NCBI GenBank assembly: GCA_963775825.1
Contig: CAVZKY010000031.1
Span: 1 to 64,000, forward strand
Direction: 5' to 3'
Length of the DNA: 64,000 nt
From: Bog-532 sp963775825
GTDB lineage: Bacteria > Actinomycetota > Actinomycetes > Streptosporangiales > Streptosporangiaceae
Part shown: piece after piece, positions 19,742 to 29,181 of the stretch
Layout of the letters: each line of letters starts with the position of its first letter
Position numbering within the stretch: position 1 is the first letter of the stretch
Position numbers and translations under genes: made by a program
The notes under the pieces: model-generated
The model's input: only the letters and a program-made list of their open reading frames with translations
Database searches by the model: none
Told to the model about the DNA's origin: nothing

Positions 19742-20485
19742 GTGAGGATCTCATGGCACCCGAGGAATGCTCAGGCCAGCGCGGTCATGCTGGCCGGACT
19801 GATCGCGATGCCCATCGCGGTGCTCCCCGGTCACGTTGCCCCCACGAAACCGGTGACGGCGACGGCCACCGCGGGCGTGCCAAAGGGGGCATCGCACATG
19901 CCGCCGGCGTCAGTGCCGTCGCTGACGATCGGCGTCAGTGACGGCCGGACGGCCGTGAAGACCGGCGACCAGCTCACTTACGTGGTGGGTGTCCGCGACG
20001 GCGGCACCCGCAGTGCGCCGCATCTCAAGATCACGCAGACCTTGTCCGCGGGCCTGGAGTTCCTCTCGGCCAGCCCCCACGGTACGGCCGCCAACGGGCA
20101 GGTCGCCTGGTCCGCCGGCATTCCGGCGGGCGGCACCCGGATCTTCCGCGTAGCGGCGCGGGTGACGCGGCCACCGGCCCAGCAGCTCCGGCTGGCGGCG
20201 GTCGCTTGCGCCGCGGCGGACGGCAGCAGCAGGCCGATTGTCTGTGCGGCCCACCTCGATCGGTTGCCTGCCGCTGCGGCCGCGCCGGCGTCCCGGAGCG
20301 GCGCGGCCGCAGCGGCGTCCCGGGGCGCCAGGCCCTCCGGCCGGGTCTTGCTGGCGTATGCCGTGGCGGCCCTGGTGGTGCTTGCGGCCGGCGTGCTCGC
20401 GATGATCGCATTCCGTCGCCTCCGCCTGCGCCGGGCCGAGCCTGAACCGGCCAGGGAAGGCGGGCGCAAACAGCTAAACAGATAG
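19742..20485 (+). CDS. DUF11-domain membrane-anchored surface protein
   Basis: About 247 residues from a GTG at 19742 with GGAGAGG upstream. A signal sequence (MLAGLIAMPIAVLPG) leads to a single DUF11-like Ig fold (LTIGVSDGRTAVKTGDQLTY, LEFLSASPHG, PAGGTRIFRVAARV), an Ala/Ser/Pro linker, one C-terminal transmembrane helix (VLLAYAVAALVVLAAGVLAMI) and a basic tail RRLRLRR. It is thus displayed outside and tethered to the membrane. It follows the giant WxL-like gene by about 100 bases and precedes the DUF916-like gene by nine, so the three are probably co-transcribed. Confidence 0.78.
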   Translation: MRISWHPRNAQASAVMLAGLIAMPIAVLPGHVAPTKPVTATATAGVPKGASHMPPASVPSLTIGVSDGRTAVKTGDQLTYVVGVRDGGTRSAPHLKITQTLSAGLEFLSASPHGTAANGQVAWSAGIPAGGTRIFRVAARVTRPPAQQLRLAAVACAAADGSSRPIVCAAHLDRLPAAAAAPASRSGAAAAASRGARPSGRVLLAYAVAALVVLAAGVLAMIAFRRLRLRRAEPEPAREGGRKQLNR

Positions 20486-20494
20486 CAGGCGCAG

Positions 20495-21499
20495 GTGCGC
20501 CGACTGCTCAGCATGATCATGCTGGCGCTGGCCGCCGGGACCTCGAGCCCGGCGGTCGTTGCCCTGGCCGCGATTCACCGGCCCCCTGGCCCGGCCCCAC
20601 AGGGGTTCGGCGTCCGGCTCGCCGACGTCCCGGGCTCCGCAGCCAACAACCCGCGCGCGCTGCGCTACATCGTCGACTACCTGCCCACGGGTGCCGTCAT
20701 CCACCGCAGAATCCTTGTCCTTAACCAGGAGGCGCGCACCGCGCACTTCACCGTCTACGCCGATGCCGCCCGCATCAGCAACGGATCGTTCACCGGCGAC
20801 AGCGGGGCGACCCGGAGCGAGCTGACCGGCTGGATCAGTGTGCGGTACCAGACGCTTACCCTGCGCCCGCTGGCGTCCGCGATGGACATGATCACGATCA
20901 AGGTCCCGTCAGGAGCCACCCGGGGCGAGCACTACGGCGTGATCTGGGTCCAGCAGGCCGCCCACGCGCGGGCTCCCAGCGGGCTTGGCGTCAACGAGGT
21001 GACCCGGGTCGGCATCCGCATCTACCTGGCCGTCGGCCAGGGGGGCGCCCCGCCGACCAGCTTCGCCATCACCTCCGTCACCGGGCACCGGTCAGCCCGC
21101 GGCTGGCCCTCCATGGTCGCCCACGCGGACAACACCGGCGGGCGGGCCGTCGACCTCAGCGGCACTGCGCGCCTGAGCGGCGGCCCAGGCGACACCGCCG
21201 CCGGTCCCTTCACGGAACAGCAGATCATCACCCTCGCGCCCGGCCAGTCGGGAAACGTGACATTCGCTCCGCCCAGGAGCCTGCCCAACGGTCCCTGGCG
21301 GGCCAAGGTGACTCTGGTGAGCGGCCTTACCACCGCCACGGCCACGGCCACCGTTGTGTTCTCCATGGCCGGAGCGTCCCAGGCGGGCTTGTCCATGGTG
21401 AGCTGGCTTGGCATAGCCTTCGGCGTCCTCGCCGTCGCCGTCGCCGTCGCCCTGATCCTGGCGCACTCCGCTCGCCAGCGCCGCGGCGCGCCAGCCTGA
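20495..21499 (+). CDS. DUF916-type WxL-interacting membrane protein
   Basis: 334 residues from a GTG at 20495. Signal peptide (SMIMLALAAGTSSPAVVALA), then the DUF916-like domain: FGVRLADVPGSAANNPRALRY..., YLPTGAVIHRRILVLNQ, ISNGSFTGDSG, LTGWISV, GATRGEHYGVIWVQ. A second Ig-like domain follows and one transmembrane helix near the end (LGIAFGVLAVAVAVALILAHS). In Gram-positive WxL systems such proteins bridge WxL proteins and peptidoglycan. Its place right after the WxL-like adhesin and the DUF11 membrane protein fits that role. The family assignment is by pattern and not by a search. Confidence 0.78.
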   Translation: MRRLLSMIMLALAAGTSSPAVVALAAIHRPPGPAPQGFGVRLADVPGSAANNPRALRYIVDYLPTGAVIHRRILVLNQEARTAHFTVYADAARISNGSFTGDSGATRSELTGWISVRYQTLTLRPLASAMDMITIKVPSGATRGEHYGVIWVQQAAHARAPSGLGVNEVTRVGIRIYLAVGQGGAPPTSFAITSVTGHRSARGWPSMVAHADNTGGRAVDLSGTARLSGGPGDTAAGPFTEQQIITLAPGQSGNVTFAPPRSLPNGPWRAKVTLVSGLTTATATATVVFSMAGASQAGLSMVSWLGIAFGVLAVAVAVALILAHSARQRRGAPA

Positions 21500-21703
21500 C
21501 GCCGCCGGTCAGGGCGTCGCTGAACCATCGGCGCGCTGTCGGCCGGGCTTCTTAACAGCGACCCCGGACGTTGGAGTGATACTCAGCGCCTGCCTGCCCG
21601 GACTCCGGTCCGTGCTATTCCTTGACCTGGGGCCGGTTCGCGCAATCGTGCGGCCCAGCGCCTGACTGGCGGCCTAGCGTCTGACTGGCGGTGAGGAGGA
21701 ACC

Positions 21704-22480
21704 GTGTCGGCGGCTCGTGATGACCTTGGGCAACCGGTTCCGCTGAACCGGCCTGCCCGGCGGGTGGTATCCCTGGTCCCGTCGCTGACCGAATCGGTGG
21801 CCCTGACCCGCCCGGGCGCCCTGGTCGGCGCGACCGACTGGTGTACCCATCCGGCGGGCCTGGACGTGCCGCGCGTGCGCGGGACCAAGAACCCGAACCT
21901 GGCCGCCATCAAGGAGCTGTGCCCCGACGTCGTGCTGGCCAACCAGGAGGAGAACCGGCGGGTCGACGTGGAACGCCTCCGGGCCGCCGGGGTGCCGGTA
22001 TGGGTGACCGTCATCCAGACCGTGGATCAGGCGGTGGCCGCACTGCGGCGGATGTTCGCGGCGCTGGGCTGGCCGGTGCCGGGGTGGCTCGGCGCCGCCG
22101 AACAGGAATGGAGCCAGCCCGCGCCCGGCCCACGGGTCCGCACCGCCATCCCCATCTGGCGGGACCCGTGGATGGTGGTCGGGTCGGCCACGTTCACCGG
22201 CGACGTCGCCGCCCGGCTCGGGCTGGAGAATGTCTACGGCGACGACCCCGGCCGGTATCCGCACATCGACCTGGACGATCTGGCCGCGCGCGAACCGGAG
22301 CTCATCGTGCTGCCCGATGAGCCCTATGCGTTCCGCGCCGGCGACGGACCGGAGATGTTCCCCCGCCAGCGAGTCGCGCTGGTCGAGGGCCGCAGCCTGA
22401 CCTGGTACGGCCCGTCGCTGGTCACCGCCCGCTCCGTGCTGCGCGCCCAGCTCGACGCGGCCCGCCGCAGGCCCGGGTAG
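21704..22480 (+). CDS. cobalamin-binding protein, BtuF-like, cytoplasmic
   Basis: 258 residues from a GTG with a strong GAGGAGGAACC before it. The helical-backbone metal-receptor fold of BtuF/FecB proteins is recognisable: RRVVSLVPSLTESVALT, LVGATDWCTHPAG, VPRVRGTKNPNLAAIKELCPDVVLANQEEN and IWRDPWMVVGSATFTGDVAARLGL. No signal peptide or lipobox is present, so it is not a classical ABC binding protein and probably acts inside the cell, as do similar actinomycete proteins of unclear role. The next gene starts about six bases after its stop. Confidence 0.78.
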   Translation: MSAARDDLGQPVPLNRPARRVVSLVPSLTESVALTRPGALVGATDWCTHPAGLDVPRVRGTKNPNLAAIKELCPDVVLANQEENRRVDVERLRAAGVPVWVTVIQTVDQAVAALRRMFAALGWPVPGWLGAAEQEWSQPAPGPRVRTAIPIWRDPWMVVGSATFTGDVAARLGLENVYGDDPGRYPHIDLDDLAAREPELIVLPDEPYAFRAGDGPEMFPRQRVALVEGRSLTWYGPSLVTARSVLRAQLDAARRRPG

Positions 22481-22486
22481 TATCCG

Positions 22487-23848
22487 GTGCCCATGGGCTC
22501 AACTGTCACGCTGACCGGCTGGGGCCGGATCGCGCCATCCTCGGCCGAGCTGGCCGAGCCGTCCAGCGTGGCTGACGCGGAGGCGCTGCTCAACACGGCG
22601 ACGCCGTCCCGGCCACTGATCCCCCGCGGCCTGGGCCGCAGCTACAACAACGCCGCGCAGTGCGGCGGCGGCGTGGTGGTGTCGAGCGCCCACCTCAACC
22701 GCATTATCGAGCTGAACCCGGTCACCGGCGTGGCGGACTGTGCGGCCGGTGTCAGCCTGGAGCAGCTCATGGTGGCGGGGCTGCCGGCCGGCTGGTTCGT
22801 TCCCGTCTCGCCCGGCACCCGCCAGGTCACCATAGGCGGCGCGATCGCGGCCGACGTGCACGGCAAGAACCACCACGTGGTGGGCAGCTTCGCCCAGCAC
22901 GTGCGATCCTTCGACCTGGTGCTGCCCGGCGGCGAACTGCGCACCGTGACCAGTGAGAGTGATCCCGCCCTGTTCTGGGCAACGGCCGGGGGAATGGGCC
23001 TGACCGGCTTCATCGTGCGGGCTGCCGTACAGCTGAAGCGGGTGGCCAGCTCGCGGGTCCGGGTGGAGACCGTGCGCACCGCTGACATCGACGAGACGAT
23101 GGCTGTGCTCGCCGAGCACGACCGCCGCTACGGCTACACCGTGGCCTGGTCGGACAGCATGGCCCGGGGGAAGGGCCTGGGGCGGTCGGTGGTCACCAGC
23201 GGGGACTTCGCCGAGCTGGCCGACCTGCCGGCCGCCGCGAAGGACGACCCCTTCGCGTTCCGGCCCGGCGCCCGGCTCGGGGTGCCGGGCCCGTTCCCGC
23301 CCGGGCTGATCAACCGTTACACGGTCGCTCTGGCCAACGAGGCGTGGTACAGGAAGGCGCCGAAGCGCCGCGACGGGGAGCTGCAGACCATCGGGGCGTT
23401 CTTCCACCCGCTGGACGGCATCAGGAACTGGAACCGGGTCTACGGGCCCGGCGGGTTCCGGCAGTACCAGTACGTCCTGCCGTTCGGCCAGGAAGCCGCG
23501 GTGCGCCGCTCGTTCGAGCTGGTCAGCGCGGCGCGGGCGCCCTCGTTCGTGACGGTGCTCAAGCGGTTCGGCGCGGCCGACCCCGGGCTGCTGTCGTTTC
23601 CCATGGCCGGCTGGACGCTGGCGCTCGACTTCCCGGCGCGGACGCCGGGGCTGGGCGTCCTGCTCGATGCGCTGGACCGGCTGGTCACTGATGGCGGGGG
23701 CCGGGTCTACCTGGCCAAGGACTCGCACGTGCCGCCCGATGTGCTGGCCCAGATGTACCCGCGGCTGCCGGAGTTCCGCGCGCTGCGGGCCGAGCTGGAC
23801 CCGGACGGAACGCTGGTCTCCGACCTGTCCCGCCGGCTGGGGCTGTGA
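22487..23848 (+). CDS. dprE1: DprE1-like decaprenylphosphoryl-ribose 2'-oxidase family FAD enzyme
   Basis: 453 residues (GTG 22487; ATG 22493 is also possible). The FAD-binding PCMH fold and DprE1 signatures are clear: RGLGRSYNNAAQ near residue 47, PGTRQVTIGGAIAADVHGKN near 110 with the following His pair, GSFAQHV, then the substrate domain with FGAADPGLLSFPMAGWTLAL near 363-380 and RVYLAKDSHVPP. DprE1 oxidises decaprenyl-phospho-ribose in arabinan precursor synthesis. The residue matching M. tuberculosis Cys387 (in GWNICVDFP) is Ala here (GWTLALDFP, codon 23621-23623), so benzothiazinones could not form their covalent adduct. No dprE2 is adjacent, so the exact substrate is open. It forms a close unit with the cobalamin-binding protein and the hydrolase downstream. 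Confidence 0.85.
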   Translation: MPMGSTVTLTGWGRIAPSSAELAEPSSVADAEALLNTATPSRPLIPRGLGRSYNNAAQCGGGVVVSSAHLNRIIELNPVTGVADCAAGVSLEQLMVAGLPAGWFVPVSPGTRQVTIGGAIAADVHGKNHHVVGSFAQHVRSFDLVLPGGELRTVTSESDPALFWATAGGMGLTGFIVRAAVQLKRVASSRVRVETVRTADIDETMAVLAEHDRRYGYTVAWSDSMARGKGLGRSVVTSGDFAELADLPAAAKDDPFAFRPGARLGVPGPFPPGLINRYTVALANEAWYRKAPKRRDGELQTIGAFFHPLDGIRNWNRVYGPGGFRQYQYVLPFGQEAAVRRSFELVSAARAPSFVTVLKRFGAADPGLLSFPMAGWTLALDFPARTPGLGVLLDALDRLVTDGGGRVYLAKDSHVPPDVLAQMYPRLPEFRALRAELDPDGTLVSDLSRRLGL

Positions 23849-23891
23849 GCCGGCCGCCAGGCTCCCGTGGCCTGCGTGCTAACCATGAACG

Positions 23892-24929
23892 ATGACGATG
23901 CGGCTGCGGCAGGACGACCCGGAGGCGGACTGGACGGTCCCGGGAGTGCACGACGTGGGCGAGGGCGTGTTCCGGATCCCGCTGCCGTTGCCGCAGGACG
24001 GGCTGCGGGCGGTCAACGTCTACGCGGTGCGGGACGGCGACGGGCTGGTCCTGGTCGACTCCGGCTGGGCCATCGCCGAGGCGCGGGACCTGCTGGAGCA
24101 GGCCGTCAAACTGCTGGACAGCAGCCTCGCGAACGTGCGCCGGTTCCTGGTCACGCACGTCCACCGCGATCACTACACGCTGGCCGTCACGCTGCGCCGC
24201 GAGTTCGGCATGCAGATCGCCCTGGGCCTGGGCGAAGCCGGCACGCTGCGGGTAGCGCAGGACCCGGACGCCGACCAGTGGGCCCCGATGCTCGCCCGGC
24301 TGCACCGGGGCGGCGCTGACGACCTGGGCCGCGAGCTGCGGAGGGGGCCCACCCGGCACGATGTCGCCGACTGGGCCGATCCGGACGACTGGCTGCATGC
24401 CCCGCAGGAGATCGCGTTCGAGGCGGGGGCCTGGCAGGTGCACCCCACCCCCGGGCACACCCGCGGGCACGTGGTGTTCGTGGACGCCGCCCGGGATGCG
24501 ATGTTCGCCGGGGACCACGTGCTGCCCCGGATCACCCCGTCGATCGGGTTCGAGCAGCAGGTCGCCGAGCTGCCGCTGCGCGACTACCTCGACTCGCTGA
24601 AGCTGGTCCGCGGCCTGCCGGACCGGCGGCTGCTCCCGGCGCACGGCCCGGTCGCGCCGAGCGTGCACGCCCGGGTCGACGAGCTGATCGAGCACCACCA
24701 CACCCGGCTGGCCCAGATTGACGAGACGGTCGACGCGGGCGCGGCCACAGCCGAGGAATCAGCCCGCCGGCTGCTGTGGACCCGGCGGGGGCTGACGTTC
24801 GGCGAGCTTGATCTGCTGTCCCGCTGCCTGGCGGTGACCGAGACGATGGCCCATCTGGACGTCCTGGTGCTGGCCGGCCGCCTGTCCAGAGCCGAGGTGG
24901 ACGGCGTTGCCCTCTACACCCGCACCTGA
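23892..24929 (+). CDS. metallo-beta-lactamase-fold hydrolase
   Basis: 345 residues. Metal ligands of the fold are all present: THVHRDHYT near residue 95 (HxHxDH), HPTPGHTRGHVVF near 187, FAGDHVLPR near 205 (Asp) and LLPAHGPV near 252 (His). A C-terminal helical domain follows (ATAEESARRLLWTRRGLTFGEL), as in LACTB2-like and related thioesterase or RNase-like members. It is followed, with overlap, by the PaaX-like regulator and then the box genes, so a role in clearing acyl-CoA or lactone by-products is possible, but the substrate is not known. Confidence 0.83.
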   Translation: MTMRLRQDDPEADWTVPGVHDVGEGVFRIPLPLPQDGLRAVNVYAVRDGDGLVLVDSGWAIAEARDLLEQAVKLLDSSLANVRRFLVTHVHRDHYTLAVTLRREFGMQIALGLGEAGTLRVAQDPDADQWAPMLARLHRGGADDLGRELRRGPTRHDVADWADPDDWLHAPQEIAFEAGAWQVHPTPGHTRGHVVFVDAARDAMFAGDHVLPRITPSIGFEQQVAELPLRDYLDSLKLVRGLPDRRLLPAHGPVAPSVHARVDELIEHHHTRLAQIDETVDAGAATAEESARRLLWTRRGLTFGELDLLSRCLAVTETMAHLDVLVLAGRLSRAEVDGVALYTRT

Positions 24930-25866
24930 TCCGGCCGGCGCTGTGCCTGCCGCCTGGCCGGCCGCGGGACCAGACCCAGATCCTGCCGCGCTGCCTACTC
25001 CCGGAACCGCCGCGGTGCCAGCCGGAGGGCCCGCTGCGGGGGGCGCCGCGGGGCCGGCCCTTTCCCGGCGGGACGCGGCGGGTGCCCCGAGCGCGCGCGG
25101 CCTGCTGTTCACGGTGCTGGGCGAGTTCGTGCTGACCGGCGACGGGACAGCCTGGACGTCGGCGGTGCTGGCGGTGTTCGCCCGGCTCGGGATCGAGGAG
25201 AAGGCGACCCGGCAGGCGCTGATGCGCACGGCCGCCGCGGGCTGGCTGGACGCGGAAAAGCTCGGCCGGCGGACCCGCTGGCGGCTGACCGGGAGCGCCC
25301 GCCGCCTGCTCACCGACGGCGCGGAGCGCATCTACTCCTTCACCGGTACCGCGCCGGACTGGGACGGCCGCTGGCTGCTGGTGTCCGTCCGCATCCCGGA
25401 GAGCGACCGCCGGGCCCGGCACATGGTGCGCACCCGGCTCAGCTGGGCAGGCTTCGGGTCGCTGGGAGCGGGCCTCTGGATCAGCCCGCACCCGGACCGC
25501 GAGGCCGAGGCGGTCGAGGCGCTGCGGGAGGCGGGCGTCGCCGCGGACGCCCACGTGTTCGTGGCGAGGCGGTCGGGCCTGGGCGACGTGCGGACCATGG
25601 TGGCCACGGCCTGGGACGTGGGCGCGATCGAGGAGCAGTACGAGCAGTTCATCGAGGAGTTCCGGGGCCGGGCGCCGGGCGACGTGCTGATCCGGCAGGT
25701 CGAGCTGGTGCACGCCTGGCGCCGGTTCCCCGCGGCTGACCCGGTCCTGCCGCGCGAACTGCTGCCGGCCCGGTGGAGCGGGCTGACCGCGGCCCGGCTG
25801 TTCGCCGACCGGCATCAGCGCTGGTCAGACGCCGCCCAGCAGGAATGGAAACGCCTGAATAGCTGA
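24907..25866 (+). CDS. PaaX-family transcriptional regulator
   Basis: Up to 319 residues from a TTG at 24907, which has GAGGTGG upstream and overlaps the preceding gene; the first 58 residues are a Pro/Ala-rich tail and the true start may lie later (GTG 24943). The PaaX architecture is clear: winged helix (LLFTVLGEFVLTGDG, EEKATRQALMRTAAAGWLDAE, GRRTRWRLTGSARRLL), the central domain (WDGRWLLVSVRIPESDR, GFGSLGAGLWISPH) and the C-terminal domain (YEQFIEEFR, LVHAWRRFPAADPVLP). PaaX senses aryl-CoA thioesters, classically phenylacetyl-CoA. Here it lies directly before boxC, boxB and a benzoate CoA ligase, so benzoyl-CoA is the likely ligand. Confidence 0.87.
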   Translation: MPSTPAPDPAGAVPAAWPAAGPDPDPAALPTPGTAAVPAGGPAAGGAAGPALSRRDAAGAPSARGLLFTVLGEFVLTGDGTAWTSAVLAVFARLGIEEKATRQALMRTAAAGWLDAEKLGRRTRWRLTGSARRLLTDGAERIYSFTGTAPDWDGRWLLVSVRIPESDRRARHMVRTRLSWAGFGSLGAGLWISPHPDREAEAVEALREAGVAADAHVFVARRSGLGDVRTMVATAWDVGAIEEQYEQFIEEFRGRAPGDVLIRQVELVHAWRRFPAADPVLPRELLPARWSGLTAARLFADRHQRWSDAAQQEWKRLNS

Positions 25867-25943
25867 ACAGAACCCGGCGGGCGGCCTACCCGCGGCCTAC
25901 GCCGCACGCCCGGGGAGCTGCCGGGCGCCCTGTTCCAGAAATG

Positions 25944-25978
25944 CTACGGAACCTTGACGAAGCAGCACTGTTTCGTAG
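25944..25978. promoter_or_regulatory. dyad around the box promoter, candidate PaaX operator
   Basis: CTACGGAAC (25944-25952) and GTTTCGTAG (25970-25978) match as inverted repeats at eight of nine positions with a 17-base spacer. A -35-like TTGACG (25955-25960) lies within the spacer and a -10-like TAGACG or GACGAT follows, so the arms bracket the promoter about 40 bases before boxC. Binding by the adjacent PaaX-like protein is an inference. Confidence 0.5.
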
Positions 25979-26016
25979 ACGATTGCGGAAGTCGTGCCGA
26001 GCGGGAGGATCCGATC

Positions 26017-27678
<1,662 letters not shown>

Positions 27679-27683
27679 CCCCG

Positions 27684-29118
27684 ATGACGATGGCGCCCGA
27701 CTACACCGAGAAGATCCCGAACAACGTCAGCCTGCGCGACGACCGGCGGCTGCAGCGGGCCCTGGAGTCCTGGCAGCCGGACTTCATCAACTGGTGGGAC
27801 TCCATGGGGCCGACGCTGCCCACCCGCGACGTGTACCTGCGTACTGCGGTCAACGTCGGGCGCGAGGGCTGGGCGCACTTCGGGCACGTGCCGATGCGGG
27901 ACTACCGGTGGGGCATCTTCCTGGCCGAGCGGGACGCCGACCGGCGGATCGCCTTCGGCGAGCACAAGGGCGAGCCGGCCTGGCAGAAGGTGCCCGGGGA
28001 GTACCGCGCGGACCTGCAGCGGCTGCTGGTCATCCAGGGCGACACCGAGCCGGCCAGCGTCGAGCAGCAGCGCAACCTGGGCGCCACCGCCCCCAGCCTG
28101 TACGACCTGCGCAACCTGTTCCAGGTCAACGTGGAGGAGGGGCGGCACCTGTGGGCGATGGTGTACCTGCTGCACGCCTACTTCGGCCGGGAGGGCCGCG
28201 AGGAGGCCGCGGAACTCCTGCACCGTAACTCCGGCAGCGAGGACGCGCCCCGCATCCTGGGGGCGTTCAATGAGGAGACCCCCGACTGGCTCTCGTTCTA
28301 CATGTTCACCTACTTCACCGACCGGGACGGCAAGTACCAGCTCGGCACGCTGAAGGAGAGCGCCTTCGACCCGCTGTCACAGGACCTGCGAGTTCATGCT
28401 GAAGGAAGAGGCGCACCACATGATGGTGGGCACCACCGGCATCGACCGGGTGGTGGGCCGGACCGCGCAGGTGATGGTGGAGAACGACACCGACGACGTG
28501 GCGGCTCTCGGCGTCATCCCGCTGCCGGTGATCCAGAAGTACCTGAACTTCCACTACAGCGTCTCGCTCGACCTGTTCGGCGGGGAGACGTCGACGAACG
28601 TGGCCAACTACTACACCGCGGGCCTGAAGGGCCGGTGGATGGAGGAGCGCCGCAAGGACGACCACCGGCTGACCGACGACGCGTTCATGGTGGACGCGCT
28701 GGCCGACGGCCAAAATGGCGAGAAGATCATCGGCCAGACGGAGGTGGCCGCGCTCGTCGGGCTCAACACCGACCTGCGCCGGGAGTACATCTCCGACTGC
28801 GAAGGCGGCGTCAAGCGCTGGAACAAGATCCTGGCCGAGGCGGGGCTCACGCAGCGGCTCAAGCTGCCGCACATCGCGTTCAACCGCCGGGTCGGGGCGT
28901 TCGCCCCGATCGAGGCCGCTCCCGACGGGGAGATGCTCTCCGCCGACGAGTGGGAACGGCGCAAGGGTCAGTGGCTGCCCACCGACGTGGACAAGACGCA
29001 CGTCCGCACGCTCATGCAGCCGGTCCACGAGCGGGGCAAGATCGCGGCCTGGATCGCCCCGCCCCGTAACGGGATCAACGGAAAGCCAGTCGAATACGAC
29101 TACGTCCACCTCGCGTGA
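27684..29118 (+). pseudogene. boxB: benzoyl-CoA 2,3-epoxidase BoxB, one-base frameshift
   Basis: About 477 codons. The product starts MTMAPDYTEKIPNNVSL and carries the di-iron motifs NVEEGRHLWAMVY near residue 147 and KEEAHHMMVG near 240, the two ExxH sites of BoxB. BoxB uses O2 and the BoxA reductase to form 2,3-epoxybenzoyl-CoA. Just before the second motif the frame changes: SAFDPLS should continue RTCEFML, and removing the A at 28381 restores it (TCACAGG to TCACGG). Both halves are otherwise fully conserved and without stops, so an assembly error is likely; if the base is real the enzyme is dead. No boxA is in the window, so the reductase must come from elsewhere. Confidence 0.88.
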
Positions 29119-29181
29119 ACCATCCTGGCAGCAGGTCTCGCGCAGAACCCGGAGCGGGCTTCCCCGACATTGGAGTGCGGC

